Assembly: GCF_009908295.1 (NCBI RefSeq)
Contig: NZ_JAAALO010000002.1
Span: 285,490-349,489, forward strand
Length of the DNA: 64,000 nucleotides
Origin: Micromonospora rubida
GTDB taxonomy: Bacteria > Actinomycetota > Actinomycetes > Mycobacteriales > Micromonosporaceae
Direction: 5' to 3'
Below are positions 1 to 10,533 of this stretch, piece after piece. Numbering within the stretch: position 1 is the stretch's first letter; every line of letters starts with the position of its first letter. The position numbers and the translations under genes were made by a program. The notes beneath the pieces were generated by a model. It was not told the origin of the DNA, searched no databases, and saw nothing but the letters and a program-made list of their open reading frames with translations.

Positions 1-2218
1 GCGGAACGCCCCGGTACACCTGGGCCACGAGCTGCCCGACGGCCGCCTCGCTGAGCCCGACCCTGGCCGCGGCCAGCCGGTCGACGGTCACGTCCACCCG
101 CGGCACCCGCTCGGCCAGGGTGGTCGAGACGTCCTCGACGTCGGCCGTGCCGGCCATCGCCGCCCGCGCCTGCTCGGCCGCCCGGGCCAGCACCTCCGGG
201 TCGGCCGCCTGGACGACGACCGCCAGCTGGTTGGTCGCGCCCTGGCCCCCGCCGAAGCTCAGCTCACCCACCTCGGCGCCGAGGGCGTCGAACTCCCGGC
301 GCAGCGTCCGCTTCACCTCGGCCGCGTCGGTGTCGCCGTCCAGCGCCACCGAGAAGGTGGCGGCGTTGTTACCCCCGCCGCCCGCCCAGGGCTGGTCGCT
401 GCCGCCGGCGCTGACCTGGTACGTCTCGACGCCGTCGGTGCGCTCCAGCACCGCCTCGACCCGGCGGGCCGCCTCGTCGGTGGCCGCCAGGCCGGTGCCG
501 GCCGGCAGCTGCTGGCTGACGGTCAGGGTGTCCTGGCCCGAGTCGTCCAGGAAGTTGGTCTTGAGCGCGCTGGACAGGCCGAACGTGCCGAGCAGCACCA
601 GCAGGCCCAGACCCAGGGTGATCCAGCGGGTGCCCCGGCCCCGGGTGGCGAACCCGATCACGGGCAGGTACGCCCGCTGCAACGGGCTACGCAGCTCCTT
701 CTCCTCGACCGCACGGCGTGCGGCGGCGTCGTCCGCCCCGCCCCGCTTCGGCTTCAGGAACCAGTACGCCAGCACCGGGATCACCGTCAGCGAGACCAGC
801 AGCGAGGCGAGCAGGGCCACCGTCACGGTGATCGCGAAGGGCGCGAAGAGCTGCCCCACGAAGCCGCCGACCAGCGCGATCGGGGCGAAGACGGCCACTG
901 TGGTCAGCGTCGACGCGGTAACCGCACCGGACACCTCACGGACCGCCGTGAGGATCGCCTCCCGCTTCGGCTCGCCGTACTCCAGATGTCGTTTGATGTT
1001 CTCCAACACCACGATCGAGTCGTCCACCACCCGGCCGACGGCGATGGTCAACGCGCCGAGGGTGAGCAGGTTGAGCGAGTAGTCGCCGATCCAGAGCGCG
1101 ATCAACGCCACCAGCACCGACAGCGGGATGGAGACCGCCGTGACGACGGTGGAGCGCACCGACAGCAGGAAGACCAGGATGACCACGATCGCCATGACCA
1201 GGCCGAGCAGTCCCTCGGTGGTGAGGCTCTCGATGGACTTCTCCACGAAAGGCGCCTGGTCGAACACGACGGTCAGGTCCGTGCCGGAGGCCGAACGCAG
1301 GTCGGCGAGCCGGTCCCGGATCTCGTGGGAGATCTCGACGGCGTTGCCGTCCGGGGAGGCGATGACCGCGACGCCGAGGCTGTCCCGGCCGTTGGTGCGG
1401 GTGAGCGAGGTGGCCGGTGCGAGCTGCTGCTCCACGGCCGCCACATCGCCGAGCCGGACCGGGGCCGCCTTCGGCGCGGTCGGGGCCAGCACGATGTCCT
1501 TGAGGTCGTCGACGGAACGGATCGGCGTACCCACCTGGACGGTGAGCGACCGCGAGCCGTCGGAGACCGCACCGGCCGGCACGGCGACGCCGTTGGTCTT
1601 CAGGGCCGCGCCGATCGCGGTCGGCGCGAGCTTCGCGGCGGCCAGCTTGGCCGGGTTCGGGGTGACCGTGACGACCTGGTCGCGGGTGCCGGTCACGGCG
1701 ACCGTGCGGACCCCCTCGATCGATTCCAGCTCCGGCACGACGGTGTCGCGCAGCTTGTCGGCCAGCGCCCGCTCGTCGCCGCCGCCGGCCGCGGCGATCA
1801 TCACGACCGGGAGGTCGTCGGTGCTGCCCGTGAGGACCTGCGGGTCGACGCCCTCGGGGAGCTGGGCGTCGATCCGGCTCAGCGCGGTCTGCATCTTGTT
1901 GACCACGCCGTCCAGGTCGGTGCCGAACGCGAACTGCACCTGGACGGTGGTGGAGCCCTCGCGGGACGTCGAGGTGACCTCCTCCAGCCCGGGGATGCCC
2001 TGGAGGCTGTTCTCGATCGGCTCGGTGACCTGAGACTCGACGATCTCGGGCGCGGCACCGGGGTAGACCGCCACGACGAAGGCCCCGGGGAACTCCAGCG
2101 ACGGCAGGAGTTGCTGCTTCAACGACGGCACGGCGAACAGGCCGAACATCGTCGTGACCACCGCGATGAGGGCGACCAGCCCCCGGTTGGCGAGGCTGAA
2201 TCTGGCAAGCAGCGACAT
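1..2218 (-). CDS. RND-family efflux permease (AcrB/HAE1-like), 3' end outside window
   Basis: Inner-membrane proton-driven efflux permease of the hydrophobe/amphiphile RND class. About 739 N-terminal residues are visible; the gene runs off the left edge, so roughly the last quarter (the second transmembrane bundle) is missing. Seen: a first membrane helix near residues 12-30, a porter domain, then a helix bundle with the family motif VVDDSIVVLEN around residues 395-406, whose adjacent aspartates (about 398-399) form the proton relay. The start is ATG at 2218 with AGGAG upstream. It reads the same way as thrC, 136 bases downstream of it. No membrane-fusion partner is visible. Substrate unknown. 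In related actinomycetes thrB usually occupies this position. Confidence 0.9.
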   Translation of the reverse strand, partial: MSLLARFSLANRGLVALIAVVTTMFGLFAVPSLKQQLLPSLEFPGAFVVAVYPGAAPEIVESQVTEPIENSLQGIPGLEEVTSTSREGSTTVQVQFAFGTDLDGVVNKMQTALSRIDAQLPEGVDPQVLTGSTDDLPVVMIAAAGGGDERALADKLRDTVVPELESIEGVRTVAVTGTRDQVVTVTPNPAKLAAAKLAPTAIGAALKTNGVAVPAGAVSDGSRSLTVQVGTPIRSVDDLKDIVLAPTAPKAAPVRLGDVAAVEQQLAPATSLTRTNGRDSLGVAVIASPDGNAVEISHEIRDRLADLRSASGTDLTVVFDQAPFVEKSIESLTTEGLLGLVMAIVVILVFLLSVRSTVVTAVSIPLSVLVALIALWIGDYSLNLLTLGALTIAVGRVVDDSIVVLENIKRHLEYGEPKREAILTAVREVSGAVTASTLTTVAVFAPIALVGGFVGQLFAPFAITVTVALLASLLVSLTVIPVLAYWFLKPKRGGADDAAARRAVEEKELRSPLQRAYLPVIGFATRGRGTRWITLGLGLLVLLGTFGLSSALKTNFLDDSGQDTLTVSQQLPAGTGLAATDEAARRVEAVLERTDGVETYQVSAGGSDQPWAGGGGNNAATFSVALDGDTDAAEVKRTLRREFDALGAEVGELSFGGGQGATNQLAVVVQAADPEVLARAAEQARAAMAGTADVEDVSTTLAERVPRVDVTVDRLAAARVGLSEAAVGQLVAQVYRGVP

Positions 2219-2354
2219 CGGCGAGGCTCACTCCTGAAGAAGAGGGCGGAACAGTCCGGTGAGGGGGATTCTGCCGCACCGGATCCCTTCTCCGGCGCGC
2301 GGGCCTCGGCCGGCGAGCCCGCCCCGGGGTGACCTGGGGAACGTCGGCGGGCCG

Positions 2355-3404
2355 TCAGGCCAGGTCGAGGGACCGGGCGGCGGCGAGCGGGTCGTTGGCG
2401 ATGGTGATCGGCGCGGGAGCGGTGGAGATCGCCCACTCCGGGTCCTTGAGGCCGTGGCCGGTGACCGTGCAGACGACCGTGGCGCCGGCCGGGACCTTGC
2501 CGGCGTCGGCCTGCTGGAGCAGCCCGGCGACGCTGGCCGCGCTGCCCAACTCGACGAAGACCCCGACCTCGCGGGCGAGCAGCCGGTACGCGGCCAGGAT
2601 CTCCCGGTCGGAGACGGCGGCGATCAGCCCCCCGGAGGCGTCCCGGGCGTCGACGGCCTTGGTCCAGCTCGCCGGGTTGCCGATCCGGATGGCGGTGGCG
2701 ATGGTGGACGGCTCGCGCACCACCTGGCCGCTGACGATCGGCGCCGCCCCGGCGGCCTGGAAGCCGTACATCTTCGGGGCCTTCGTGGCGTTGCCGTCGC
2801 GCAGGTCCTCCGAGTACCCCATCCAGTACGCGGAGATGTTGCCGGCGTTGCCGACCGGCAGGCAGTGGATGTCGGGGGCGTCGCCGAGCGCCTCGACGAT
2901 CTCGAACGCGGCGGTCTTCTGCCCGTGCAGCCGGTCCGGGTTGACCGAGTTGACCAGCGCGACCGGGTAGTCCTGGGCGAGCTTGGCGGCCAGCGCGAGG
3001 CAGTCGTCGAAGTTGCCGTGGACCTGGAGCAGCCTCGCGCCGTGCACCAGCGCCTGGGCCAGCTTGCCGAGGGCGATCTTGCCCTGCGGCACCAGCACCG
3101 CACAGGTGATCCCGGCGCGGGCCGCGTACGCGGCGGCGGAGGCGCTGGTGTTGCCGGTCGAGGCGCAGATGATCGCCTTGTCGCCGTGCTCGACGGCCTT
3201 GGAGACCGCGAGGGTCATGCCGCGGTCCTTGAACGAGCCGGTCGGGTTGGCCCCCTCGACCTTGAGGTGGACGTCGCAGCCGAGCCGGGCGGAGAGCACC
3301 GGCGCGGGCAGCAGCGGGGTGTTCCCCTCGTGCAGGGTGACGACAGGAGTGGCGTCGGTGACCGGCAGCCGGTCCCGGTACGTCTCGATCAGACCCCGCC
3401 ACAT
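2355..3404 (-). CDS. thrC: Threonine synthase
   Basis: PLP enzyme converting O-phosphohomoserine to threonine in the cytoplasm. 349 residues, the usual length for the short actinobacterial form. The PLP lysine lies in TGSFKDRGM (K59), and a glycine-rich phosphate loop GNAGN is visible in the middle. An in-frame extension upstream of ATG 3404 exists but does not look coding; this ATG is preceded by GAGGAGAG, which fixes the start. It lies 134 bases after hom on the same strand, giving the order argS-lysA-hom-thrC. thrB, its substrate-supplying kinase, is not the next gene and is not in the window. Confidence 0.96.
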   Translation of the reverse strand: MWRGLIETYRDRLPVTDATPVVTLHEGNTPLLPAPVLSARLGCDVHLKVEGANPTGSFKDRGMTLAVSKAVEHGDKAIICASTGNTSASAAAYAARAGITCAVLVPQGKIALGKLAQALVHGARLLQVHGNFDDCLALAAKLAQDYPVALVNSVNPDRLHGQKTAAFEIVEALGDAPDIHCLPVGNAGNISAYWMGYSEDLRDGNATKAPKMYGFQAAGAAPIVSGQVVREPSTIATAIRIGNPASWTKAVDARDASGGLIAAVSDREILAAYRLLAREVGVFVELGSAASVAGLLQQADAGKVPAGATVVCTVTGHGLKDPEWAISTAPAPITIANDPLAAARSLDLA

Positions 3405-3538
3405 GTCGCTCTCCTCGCCTCTGACCCGCCCCGCCGCGCCGCGCCGGGGACACCTCCAGCGTGGCCCAGCCTTCCCGACCCGCGCCCGCCGCACCCACGC
3501 ATAACCACCAGGCGAGACGCGAACGCGGACCGGACTCC

Positions 3539-4864
3539 TCAGGCCTCGCCCTCGACCCGCAGCACGCTCGTCACCGACCGGACGATGTCCAGCCCGTGCA
3601 GCTCCCCCACGGTGGCGGCGAGCGCGGCGTCCGGCGCCACGTGGGTGACGATGACCAGCTCGGCGTCGTCGCCGGAGCCGGGACGGCCACCGCCCGCCGA
3701 GCCCTGCCGGACGGTGGCGATGGACACGTCGTGCCGGGCGAACACCCCGGCCACCGACGCCAGCACGCCGGGACGGTCGGCCACGTCGAGGCTGACGTGG
3801 TAGCGGGTCAGCGCCTCCCCCATCGGCCGCACCGCCAGGTCGGCGTACGCGGACTCGCTGGCCGCGCGCACCCCGGCCAGCCGGTTGCGGGCCACCGCCA
3901 CCACGTCGCCGAGCACGGCGCTGGCCGTCGGCGCGCCGCCCGCGCCCCGGCCGTAGAACATCAGCTGCCCGGCCGCCTCGGCCTCGACGAAGACGGCGTT
4001 GAACGCGTCGCCGACGCTCGCCAGCGGGTGGGTCAGCGGGATCATCGCGGGGTGCACCCGGACGCTGACCGTGTCGGCCCCGGCGGCGTCCCGGCCCCGG
4101 GCGGCGATGCACAGCAGCTTGATCGTGCAGCCCATCGCCTTGGCGCTGGCCACGTCGGCGGCGGTGACCTCGGTGATCCCCTCGCGGTACACGTCCGCGG
4201 CGGTGATCCGGGTGTGGAACGCCAGCGAGGCGAGGATGGCCGCCTTGGCCGCCGCGTCGAAGCCCTCCACGTCGGCCGTCGGGTCGGCCTCCGCGTAGCC
4301 CAGCTCGGTGGCCTCCTCCAGCGCCTCGGCGAAGCCGGCCCCGGTGGCGTCCATCGCGGAGAGGATGAAGTTGGTGGTGCCGTTGACGATGCCGGTGACC
4401 CGGTTGACCCGGTCGCCGTGCAGCGAGTCGCGCAGCGGGCGTAGCAGCGGGATCGCCCCGGCCACCGACGCCTCGTAGTAGAGGTCCGCCCCACCTTCGG
4501 CCGCCGCGTCGTGCAGCGCCGCGCCGTCCTCGGCGAGCAGCGCCTTGTTGGCGGTGACCACGCTCTTGCCGGCCCGCAGCGCCTCGACCAGCCAGCCCCG
4601 GGCCGGCTCGATCCCGCCGACCACCTCGATCACCACGTCGACGTCGTCGCGCTTGATCAGGCCGAGCGCGTCGGTGGTGAACAGCGCATCGTCGACCGGC
4701 AGGGCGCCACGGTCCCGGCCGAGCCGGCGGACGGCGATCCCGACGATCTCCAGGGGCGCACCGATCCGGGCGGCGAGGTCGGTCGACTGCTCGTGCAGCA
4801 GCCGTACCACCTCGCTGCCGACCGTTCCGCAGCCGAGCAGCGCCAAGCGAACAGGTGAGGTCAT
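3539..4864 (-). CDS. hom: Homoserine dehydrogenase
   Basis: Reduces aspartate semialdehyde to homoserine with NAD(P)H, the branch point from lysine to threonine/methionine synthesis. 441 residues. N-terminal Rossmann motif GCGTVG (residues 11-16), central catalytic domain with NGTTNFIL, and a C-terminal ACT domain (about residues 355-440, containing [14 protein letters not shown]), which in this family gives feedback inhibition by threonine. The ATG overlaps the lysA stop by four bases (ATGA), so translation is probably coupled. It is not fused to an aspartokinase. Confidence 0.97.
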   Translation of the reverse strand: MTSPVRLALLGCGTVGSEVVRLLHEQSTDLAARIGAPLEIVGIAVRRLGRDRGALPVDDALFTTDALGLIKRDDVDVVIEVVGGIEPARGWLVEALRAGKSVVTANKALLAEDGAALHDAAAEGGADLYYEASVAGAIPLLRPLRDSLHGDRVNRVTGIVNGTTNFILSAMDATGAGFAEALEEATELGYAEADPTADVEGFDAAAKAAILASLAFHTRITAADVYREGITEVTAADVASAKAMGCTIKLLCIAARGRDAAGADTVSVRVHPAMIPLTHPLASVGDAFNAVFVEAEAAGQLMFYGRGAGGAPTASAVLGDVVAVARNRLAGVRAASESAYADLAVRPMGEALTRYHVSLDVADRPGVLASVAGVFARHDVSIATVRQGSAGGGRPGSGDDAELVIVTHVAPDAALAATVGELHGLDIVRSVTSVLRVEGEA

Positions 4865-6246
4865 CCGACATCCAATGCGAGCAGGTCTTCTTCCGTCTCC
4901 CGCCGGACGATCAGCCGGGCCCGGCCGTCGCGTACCGCGACCACCGGGGGGCGGGGCACGTGGTTGTAGTTGCTGGCCATGCTCCGGCAGTAGGCGCCAG
5001 TGCCGGGCACTGCGACAAGATCTCCGGGCTGCACGTCGGCGGGCAGGAATTCATCCTTCACCACGATGTCCCCGGACTCACAATGCTTTCCCACCACGCG
5101 GGCGAGCAGCGGCGGCGCGGCCGAGGCCCGGGAGGCCAGCGTCGCCGAGTACGACGCGTCGTAGAGGGCGGTACGGATGTTGTCGCTCATCCCCCCGTCC
5201 ACGCTCACGTACGTCCGGATCCCGTCGACGTCCTTGACCGTGCCGACCTCGTAGAGCGTGAACACGGCCGGGCCGACGATCGCCCGGCCCGGCTCGATGG
5301 ACAGGTGCGGCACGGCCAGCCGCTCGGCCGCGCACTCGCCGTCGACGATCTTGCGAAGCCGCTTGGCCAGCTCCTGCGGGGCGGACGGGTCGTCCTGGGT
5401 GGTGTACGCGATGCCGAACCCGCCGCCCAGGTCCAGCTCGGGCAGCTCGACGCCCCGGGCGTCGCGGATCTGCGCCTGGAGGGCGAGCACCCGCCGGGCG
5501 GAGACCTCGAAGCCGTTGGCGTCGAAGATCTGCGAGCCGATGTGCGAGTGCAGGCCGCGCAGGTCGAGCACGTCCTCGTCGAGGATCTTGAACGCGGCCG
5601 CGGCGGCGGCCCCGCCCGAGAGGGAGAAGCCGAACTTCTGGTCCTCGTGGGCGGTGGCGATGAACTCGTGGGTGTGCGCCTCCACGCCGACGGTGACCCG
5701 GATCAGCACCCCGGGGCGGACCCCGCGCTCCCGGGCCAGCGCGGTGAGCCGGTCGATCTCGGTGAACGAGTCGAGGACGATCCGCCCCACGCCCGCGTCC
5801 AGGGCCCGGGTCAGCTCGGCCATGGACTTGTTGTTGCCGTGGAAGCCGATCCGCTCCGGGGGCATCCCGGCGGACAGCGCGGTGGCCAGCTCGCCGCCGG
5901 TGCAGACGTCGAGGTGCAGGCCCTCCTCGGCGATCATCCGCACCACGGCCCGGCAGAGGAACGCCTTGCCGGCGTAGTAGACGTCGGCGTCGGCGAAGGC
6001 GGCCCGGAAGTCCCGGCAGCGCGAGCGCAGGTCGTCCTCGTCGAGGACGTACACCGGGGTGCCGAACTCGGCCGCGATCTCCCGGACGCCGAGCCCGCCG
6101 ACGGCGAGCGCGCCGTCGGCGGCCCGGGTCGCGGTGCGCGGCCAGAGCTGCGGCACCAGGGCGTTGACGTCGACCGGGGTACGCAGCCAGGCCGGCCCCC
6201 GGTTGCCGATGTCGCCATGCAGCGCACCGGCCTCGTGAGCGCGCAT
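4861..6246 (-). CDS. lysA: Diaminopimelate decarboxylase
   Basis: Final step of lysine biosynthesis: decarboxylates meso-diaminopimelate to lysine. 461 residues, a fold-type III PLP enzyme. The PLP lysine is in YYAGKAFL (K94), the glycine-rich phosphate-binding stretch is LDLGGGFGI, the substrate/dimer motif EPGRAIV follows, and a CESGD motif near the C-terminus supplies the partner-subunit cysteine. ATG 6246 sits one base beyond the argS stop codon, and its own stop overlaps the hom start, so argS-lysA-hom is very likely one transcript. Confidence 0.97.
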   Translation of the reverse strand: MRAHEAGALHGDIGNRGPAWLRTPVDVNALVPQLWPRTATRAADGALAVGGLGVREIAAEFGTPVYVLDEDDLRSRCRDFRAAFADADVYYAGKAFLCRAVVRMIAEEGLHLDVCTGGELATALSAGMPPERIGFHGNNKSMAELTRALDAGVGRIVLDSFTEIDRLTALARERGVRPGVLIRVTVGVEAHTHEFIATAHEDQKFGFSLSGGAAAAAAFKILDEDVLDLRGLHSHIGSQIFDANGFEVSARRVLALQAQIRDARGVELPELDLGGGFGIAYTTQDDPSAPQELAKRLRKIVDGECAAERLAVPHLSIEPGRAIVGPAVFTLYEVGTVKDVDGIRTYVSVDGGMSDNIRTALYDASYSATLASRASAAPPLLARVVGKHCESGDIVVKDEFLPADVQPGDLVAVPGTGAYCRSMASNYNHVPRPPVVAVRDGRARLIVRRETEEDLLALDVG

Positions 6247-6247
6247 G

Positions 6248-7912
6248 TCACATCCTCTCGGGCGCGGAGACGCCGAGCAGGCGCAGGCCGTTGGCGATCA
6301 CCGTGCGGGTGGCGTCGTTGAGCCAGAGCCGGGCCCGGTGCAGGTCGGTGATCTCCTCGTCGCCGCGCGGCAGGATCCGGCAGTTGTCGTAGAACCGGTG
6401 GTACGCCCCGGCCAGCCCCTCCAGGTACCGGGCCACCCGGTGCGGCTCGCGCAGCTCGGCGGCGGAGGCGACCACGGCGGGGAACTCGGCGAGCGCCTTG
6501 AGCAGCTCGTTCTCCTTCTCGTGGGCGAGCAGCTCGGGGCGGAACGCGTCGGCGTCGCCCCGGGTCAGCCCCACCTCGGCGGCGTGGCGGCCCACGCTGG
6601 CCGTGCGGGCCGCCACGTACTGCACGTAGTAGACCGGGTTGTCCCGGGTGGCCCGGGTCCACAGCTCGACGTCGATGTCGATCGGCGAGTCGCTGGAGTA
6701 GCGGGCCAGCGCGTACCGGGAGGCGTCGATGCCGATCGCGTCGACCAGGTCCTCCAGGTTGACCACGGTGCCGGCGCGTTTGCTCATCCGCACCGGCGCG
6801 CCGTCGCGGACCAGGTTGACGAGCTGGCCGATCAGGATCTCCAGGGTGGTGTCCGGGTCGTCGCCGAAGCAGGCGGCCATCGCCCTCATCCGGCCGATGT
6901 AGCCGTGGTGGTCGGCGCCCAGCATGATCACCACGCGGTCGAAGCCGCGCTCGCGTTTGTCGAGGTAGTACGCGCAGTCGGCGGCGAAGTACGTCCACTC
7001 GCCGTTGGACTTGCGCAGCACCCGGTCCTTGTCGTCGCCGAAGTCCGTGGTGCGCAGCCAGACGGCCCCGTCGGTCTCGAAGACGTGACCCTGCTCCCGC
7101 AGCCGGGCGAGGGCCTGGTCCAGCTCGCCCCGGTCGTGCAGGTCCTTCTCGTTGAAGTAGGTGTCGAACTCCACCCCGAACTCGCGCAGCGAGGACTTGA
7201 TCTCGACGAACATGAGCTGCACGCCCTCGACCCGGAACACCTCCCGGGCGGCGCCGTCGTCCAGCTCCAGCACGTCGGGCCGGCGGGCGCGCACCTCGTT
7301 GGCGATCTCCGCGATGTACGCGCCGCCGTAGCCGTCCTCCGGGGCGGGCTCGCCCTTCGCGACGGCGAGCAGGGACCGGGCGAACCGGTCGATCTGGGAA
7401 CCGGCGTCGTTGAAGTAGTACTCCGTGCCGACCTCGGCGCCGGTGGCGCGCAGCAGCCGGCTGAGCGCGTCGCCGACGGCGGCCCAGCGGACCCCGCCGA
7501 TGTGCACCGGGCCGGTCGGGTTGGCCGAGACGAACTCCAGGTTGAGCCGCTGGCCGGCGAGCGCGTCGCCCCGCCCGTAGGCCGGGCCGGCCTCGACGAT
7601 CGCCCGGGCGAGCTGGCCGGCGGCGGCCGCGTCGAGCCGGATGTTGAGGAAGCCCGGGCCGGCGATCTCCACCGACTTGACCCCGGCGGCCCGGCCGAGC
7701 TGTTCGGCCAGCTCCGCGGCCAGCTCGCGCGGGGGCACGCCCACCTTCTTGCTCAGCTGGAGGGCGAGCGTCGAGGCGTAGTCACCGTGCTCGGGATTGC
7801 GCGGTCGCTCGACGGCCGTGCGCTCCGGGAGCGCCGCGCGGTCCAGGCCCCGGTCGACGAAGACGGCATGGGCTGCGGAGAGGACGGCGTCGGCCAGTTC
7901 TGCGGGAGTCAC
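6248..7912 (-). CDS. argS: Arginine--tRNA ligase
   Basis: Class I aminoacyl-tRNA synthetase charging tRNA-Arg. 554 residues. N-terminal Add-1 domain, the HIGH-type signature [10 protein letters not shown] (HIGG at 137-140), a KMSKS-like loop VRMSKRAG, and a C-terminal DALR anticodon-binding domain. First gene of the minus-strand argS-lysA-hom-thrC block. About 100 bases separate it from the divergent DUF3105 gene. A tRNA-Arg(CCG) gene lies 2.6 kb away in this window. Confidence 0.97.
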   Translation of the reverse strand: MTPAELADAVLSAAHAVFVDRGLDRAALPERTAVERPRNPEHGDYASTLALQLSKKVGVPPRELAAELAEQLGRAAGVKSVEIAGPGFLNIRLDAAAAGQLARAIVEAGPAYGRGDALAGQRLNLEFVSANPTGPVHIGGVRWAAVGDALSRLLRATGAEVGTEYYFNDAGSQIDRFARSLLAVAKGEPAPEDGYGGAYIAEIANEVRARRPDVLELDDGAAREVFRVEGVQLMFVEIKSSLREFGVEFDTYFNEKDLHDRGELDQALARLREQGHVFETDGAVWLRTTDFGDDKDRVLRKSNGEWTYFAADCAYYLDKRERGFDRVVIMLGADHHGYIGRMRAMAACFGDDPDTTLEILIGQLVNLVRDGAPVRMSKRAGTVVNLEDLVDAIGIDASRYALARYSSDSPIDIDVELWTRATRDNPVYYVQYVAARTASVGRHAAEVGLTRGDADAFRPELLAHEKENELLKALAEFPAVVASAAELREPHRVARYLEGLAGAYHRFYDNCRILPRGDEEITDLHRARLWLNDATRTVIANGLRLLGVSAPERM

Positions 7913-8012
7913 CGAACCATGTTATCGGGGGTAGACTCGGGCACTCGGCGGCGACCCTGCGCGTGAATTCCGGCCCGCCACCCACCCTGACCGACCGACC
8001 TGACGAGGCACG

Positions 8013-8825
8013 ATGAGCATCAGCACCCCGGGCGGCCCAGAGCGCCGTCCGACCGTGGTCACCACCGGCAAGAAGCCGGCGGCGGGCCGGCCCGCGTCCG
8101 GCGCCAAGCCCGGGGCCGGCAAGTCGACGGGCGACAGCCCACGCCCCGCAGCCGGCGGCAAGGGCAAGGGCCCCCGCAAGCCGATCGCCCCGGTGAAGGT
8201 CAGCCAGGGCCGGTCCTGGGGGCCGATCGCGCTGTTCGCCGCGGTCGGCGTGCTCGCCGTGGCGATCATCGGCTTCGGCGCATGGGCCACCTTCCAGGGT
8301 TCGAAGTCGTGGGAGAAGCGGGCCGACGACATCAGCGGCATCGTCAACTTCCGCGACAAGGACCCGGAGCTGGTGAAGGGCAGCAACCACCAGCAGGGCT
8401 CACTCAAGTACGCGCAGGCCCCGCCGGTGGCCGGCCCGCACAACGCGTCCTGGCAGAACTGCATGGGCGACGTCTACGACGCGCCGATCGCCAACGAGCA
8501 CGCGGTGCACAGCCTGGAGCACGGCGCGGTGTGGATCACCTACCGCCCCGACCTGCCCGCCGACCAGGTGGCGAAGCTCAAGGACAAGGTCGCGGGCAAG
8601 GAGAAGATGATGCTCAGCCCGTACGAGGGGCTGGACAAGCCGATCTCCCTCCAGACCTGGGGATACCAGCTCAAGGTCGACAAGGCCGACGACAGCCGGA
8701 TCGACGAGTTCATCAAGACGCTGCGGGTGAACGCCTCGATCGAGGGCCCGACCGCCAACTGCGCCACGGGCATCACCGCCACCGGCACCACGCCGCGTGA
8801 CGGCAACCAGATGCCCACCCAGTGA
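8013..8825 (+). CDS. DUF3105 membrane-anchored protein
   Basis: 270 residues. A disordered, Lys/Pro/Gly-rich cytoplasmic N-terminus (1-68), one transmembrane helix (about 71-92), then an extracytoplasmic DUF3105 domain with the family pattern NEHAVHSLEHGAVWITY, whose histidines could bind a metal. ATG 8013 is preceded by GACGAGG. It is followed 25 bases later by the DUF305 gene, a frequent actinobacterial pairing. No reaction is established for the family; a role in the cell envelope or metal handling is a guess from the His-rich motif and its partner. Confidence 0.9.
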   Translation: MSISTPGGPERRPTVVTTGKKPAAGRPASGAKPGAGKSTGDSPRPAAGGKGKGPRKPIAPVKVSQGRSWGPIALFAAVGVLAVAIIGFGAWATFQGSKSWEKRADDISGIVNFRDKDPELVKGSNHQQGSLKYAQAPPVAGPHNASWQNCMGDVYDAPIANEHAVHSLEHGAVWITYRPDLPADQVAKLKDKVAGKEKMMLSPYEGLDKPISLQTWGYQLKVDKADDSRIDEFIKTLRVNASIEGPTANCATGITATGTTPRDGNQMPTQ

Positions 8826-8850
8826 TCCGGACAGCGAGGACGGGGACCCG

Positions 8851-9513
8851 ATGACCGCACCCACGACGACGGACCGCGACCTGGCGGATGGCCCGGTGGA
8901 CGATGGCCGGCCGGCCGGGCGCCGGTTCGGCGTCCTGGTGGTCGCCGCCGCCGTCGTGGTCGGTCTCCTCCTCGGGTACGCGGGCGGCCTGCTCACGCCG
9001 AGGCTCACCCGCCCGGGTGACGCCTCGGCGGAGGCGGGCTTCGCCCGGGACATGACCAGTCACCACGCCCAGGCGGTGGAGATGGGGCTGATCGCGTTCC
9101 AGCGCGGCACCGACCCCGAGGTGGTCAGCATCGGCGGCGACATCGCCACCGGCCAGCAGGGCGAGCTCGGTGCCATGCAGGCGTGGCTGCGCTCCTGGGG
9201 CCTCGACCCGACCGGGTCGCAGCCCCGGATGGCATGGATGCCGGACGGCGAGGACACGGTGCGCGACGGGCTGATGCCGGGGATGGCCACCCCGGAGGAG
9301 TTGGCGAGGCTGCGCGCCGCCCAAGGCAGGGAGCTGGACGTCCTGTTCGTGGAGCTGATGATCCGGCACCACACCGGCGGCATCCACATGATCGACGGCA
9401 TCCTCGATGTCAGCGACCAGCCCGACGTCGTGCGCACCGCCCAGACCATGAAGAACACCCAGCAGACGGACCTCACGAACCTCAGGGCCGCCCTCGCCCG
9501 ACTCAAGGGCTGA
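8851..9513 (+). CDS. DUF305 family membrane-anchored protein
   Basis: 220 residues with an N-terminal signal-anchor helix (about residues 26-46) and an extracytoplasmic four-helix DUF305 domain. It carries the two family His motifs, DMTSHHAQAVEM and MIRHHTGGIHMID. DUF305 members such as CopM-type proteins have been linked to copper or silver binding, so extracellular metal sequestration is plausible here. An in-frame upstream extension exists, but ATG 8851 has a GAGGACGGGG site just before it and gives a normal N-terminus. Probably co-transcribed with the DUF3105 gene; a strong hairpin follows the stop. Confidence 0.92.
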   Translation: MTAPTTTDRDLADGPVDDGRPAGRRFGVLVVAAAVVVGLLLGYAGGLLTPRLTRPGDASAEAGFARDMTSHHAQAVEMGLIAFQRGTDPEVVSIGGDIATGQQGELGAMQAWLRSWGLDPTGSQPRMAWMPDGEDTVRDGLMPGMATPEELARLRAAQGRELDVLFVELMIRHHTGGIHMIDGILDVSDQPDVVRTAQTMKNTQQTDLTNLRAALARLKG

Positions 9514-9532
9514 GGCAACCCGCGCACGACTT

Positions 9533-9575
9533 GGAAGGCCCGCGTCCCGCCAGCAAGGTGGGGTGCGGGCCTTCC
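9533..9575 (+). terminator. Intrinsic terminator after the DUF3105-DUF305 pair
   Basis: Perfect 11-bp inverted repeat (GGAAGGCCCGC at 9533-9543, complement at 9565-9575) with a 21-nt loop that can itself pair partly. It lies 20 bases after the DUF305 stop. No T-run follows, as is normal in very GC-rich actinomycetes. Confidence 0.75.
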
Positions 9576-9731
9576 GTCGTCCACCCGCCTCTCCCCTGAG
9601 CCCTTGTCCACCTGCCCCCGAGCCTCTGTCCGATTAGCCGGTTTGACGGCTTGACGCCCAAATGCTGCGGTTGGTGGACTTTTCTACCTACATATCGTGA
9701 CCAGTAGCGATTCGGGCTCGTTGCGCAGGAC

Positions 9732-10424
9732 GTGGGGGTTGCACTCAGAGACGCAGGGCGCTCGGTCACCAGCTGGTGCCGGCGCCACACCATCGGCGGT
9801 GACGGAACGGTGGCAGCCGTTCGTCGCGGACAGCGGCAGGGCGAGCCGGGAACGCTCAGCCGCGAACAGGAGCTGGAACTGATCGACGTCCTGCGGGGCG
9901 TCCACCCCGACGAGTTCGGCCTGGACGAGGAGCTGTGGACGCGGCAGAGCCTCACCGCGCTCGTCCAGCGCCGGTTCGACCCGGCGATGGACGTCGGCGC
10001 CGTCGGGGCGTACCTGCGGGCCTGGGGGTTGGGGCCGCGCGAGCCGCGCGAGCGCGCCTGCGGGCTCTGCGCCGGCGCGGTCGAGCGCTGGGTGCGCAGC
10101 GAGTACCCGGCGATCACCCGGGCCGCCCAGGAGCACCTGGCCGAGGTCTACTGGCTCGGCCGGGTCCGGCTGCGCGGGACGATGCCGGCGGCCGACGTGG
10201 TCTCCGCCGTCTCGTCGCGGGGGCGGGTCCGGTTCATGGTGACCACCCCGTCGGTCGACCCGCCGCTGCCCCGGGACTTCGTGCTGCGGCTCAGCGGGGT
10301 CGAGGAGCGGCCCGTGCACCTCATCGTCGACGGCTCCTGGCCGAAGAACGAGTGGCCGCGCCGGCTCCCCCGGCGGATCGCGTTGCACCCGCTGCCGAGC
10401 TGCGGGCGCGTGGCCGCCGCCTGA
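9732..10424 (+). CDS. IS630-transposase-derived protein, probably domesticated and catalytically dead
   Basis: 230 residues. The N-terminal half has the helix-turn-helix and winged-helix layout of IS630-family transposases (DAGRSVTSWCRR, then LVQRRFD and YLRAWGLGPREPRERA). The second half follows the transposase catalytic fold: EYPAITRAAQEHLAEVYWLG matches the IS630 stretch that normally reads IYWGDE, and HLIVDG matches the second-Asp strand. The first Asp is replaced (WLGRV) and the protein ends right after HPLPSC, before the last Glu, so it should not transpose. The start is GTG 9732, the only in-frame start after a stop at 9705. No terminal repeats flank it. Reading it as a retained DNA-binding protein is inference. 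Confidence 0.6.
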   Translation: MGVALRDAGRSVTSWCRRHTIGGDGTVAAVRRGQRQGEPGTLSREQELELIDVLRGVHPDEFGLDEELWTRQSLTALVQRRFDPAMDVGAVGAYLRAWGLGPREPRERACGLCAGAVERWVRSEYPAITRAAQEHLAEVYWLGRVRLRGTMPAADVVSAVSSRGRVRFMVTTPSVDPPLPRDFVLRLSGVEERPVHLIVDGSWPKNEWPRRLPRRIALHPLPSCGRVAAA

Positions 10425-10505
10425 CGGCTGGCCAACCGGGCGACCAGCACCGCCACGTCGGCGACACGAAGTCGATCACCGATACCGATTCGGCGATCGT
10501 CGGGG

Positions 10506-10533
10506 ACGTTTGCTAGTCTTCTCCAGTCGCTGA
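10506..10533 (+). promoter_or_regulatory. Putative tRNA-Arg promoter region
   Basis: A TAGTCT hexamer (about 10514-10519) sits some 15 bases before the mature tRNA 5' end, in the position expected of a -10 box. The upstream -35 is not clear-cut. Low-confidence call. Confidence 0.35.

Noticed and set aside
2355..4871. One 838-codon frame suggesting a fused protein ahead of threonine synthase
   Set aside because: The N-terminal 489 residues are a shadow of hom in another frame; thrC has its own ATG and ribosome site at 3404.
9732..10424. Intact IS630 insertion sequence
   Set aside because: No terminal inverted repeats or target duplication found around it, and catalytic residues are missing.
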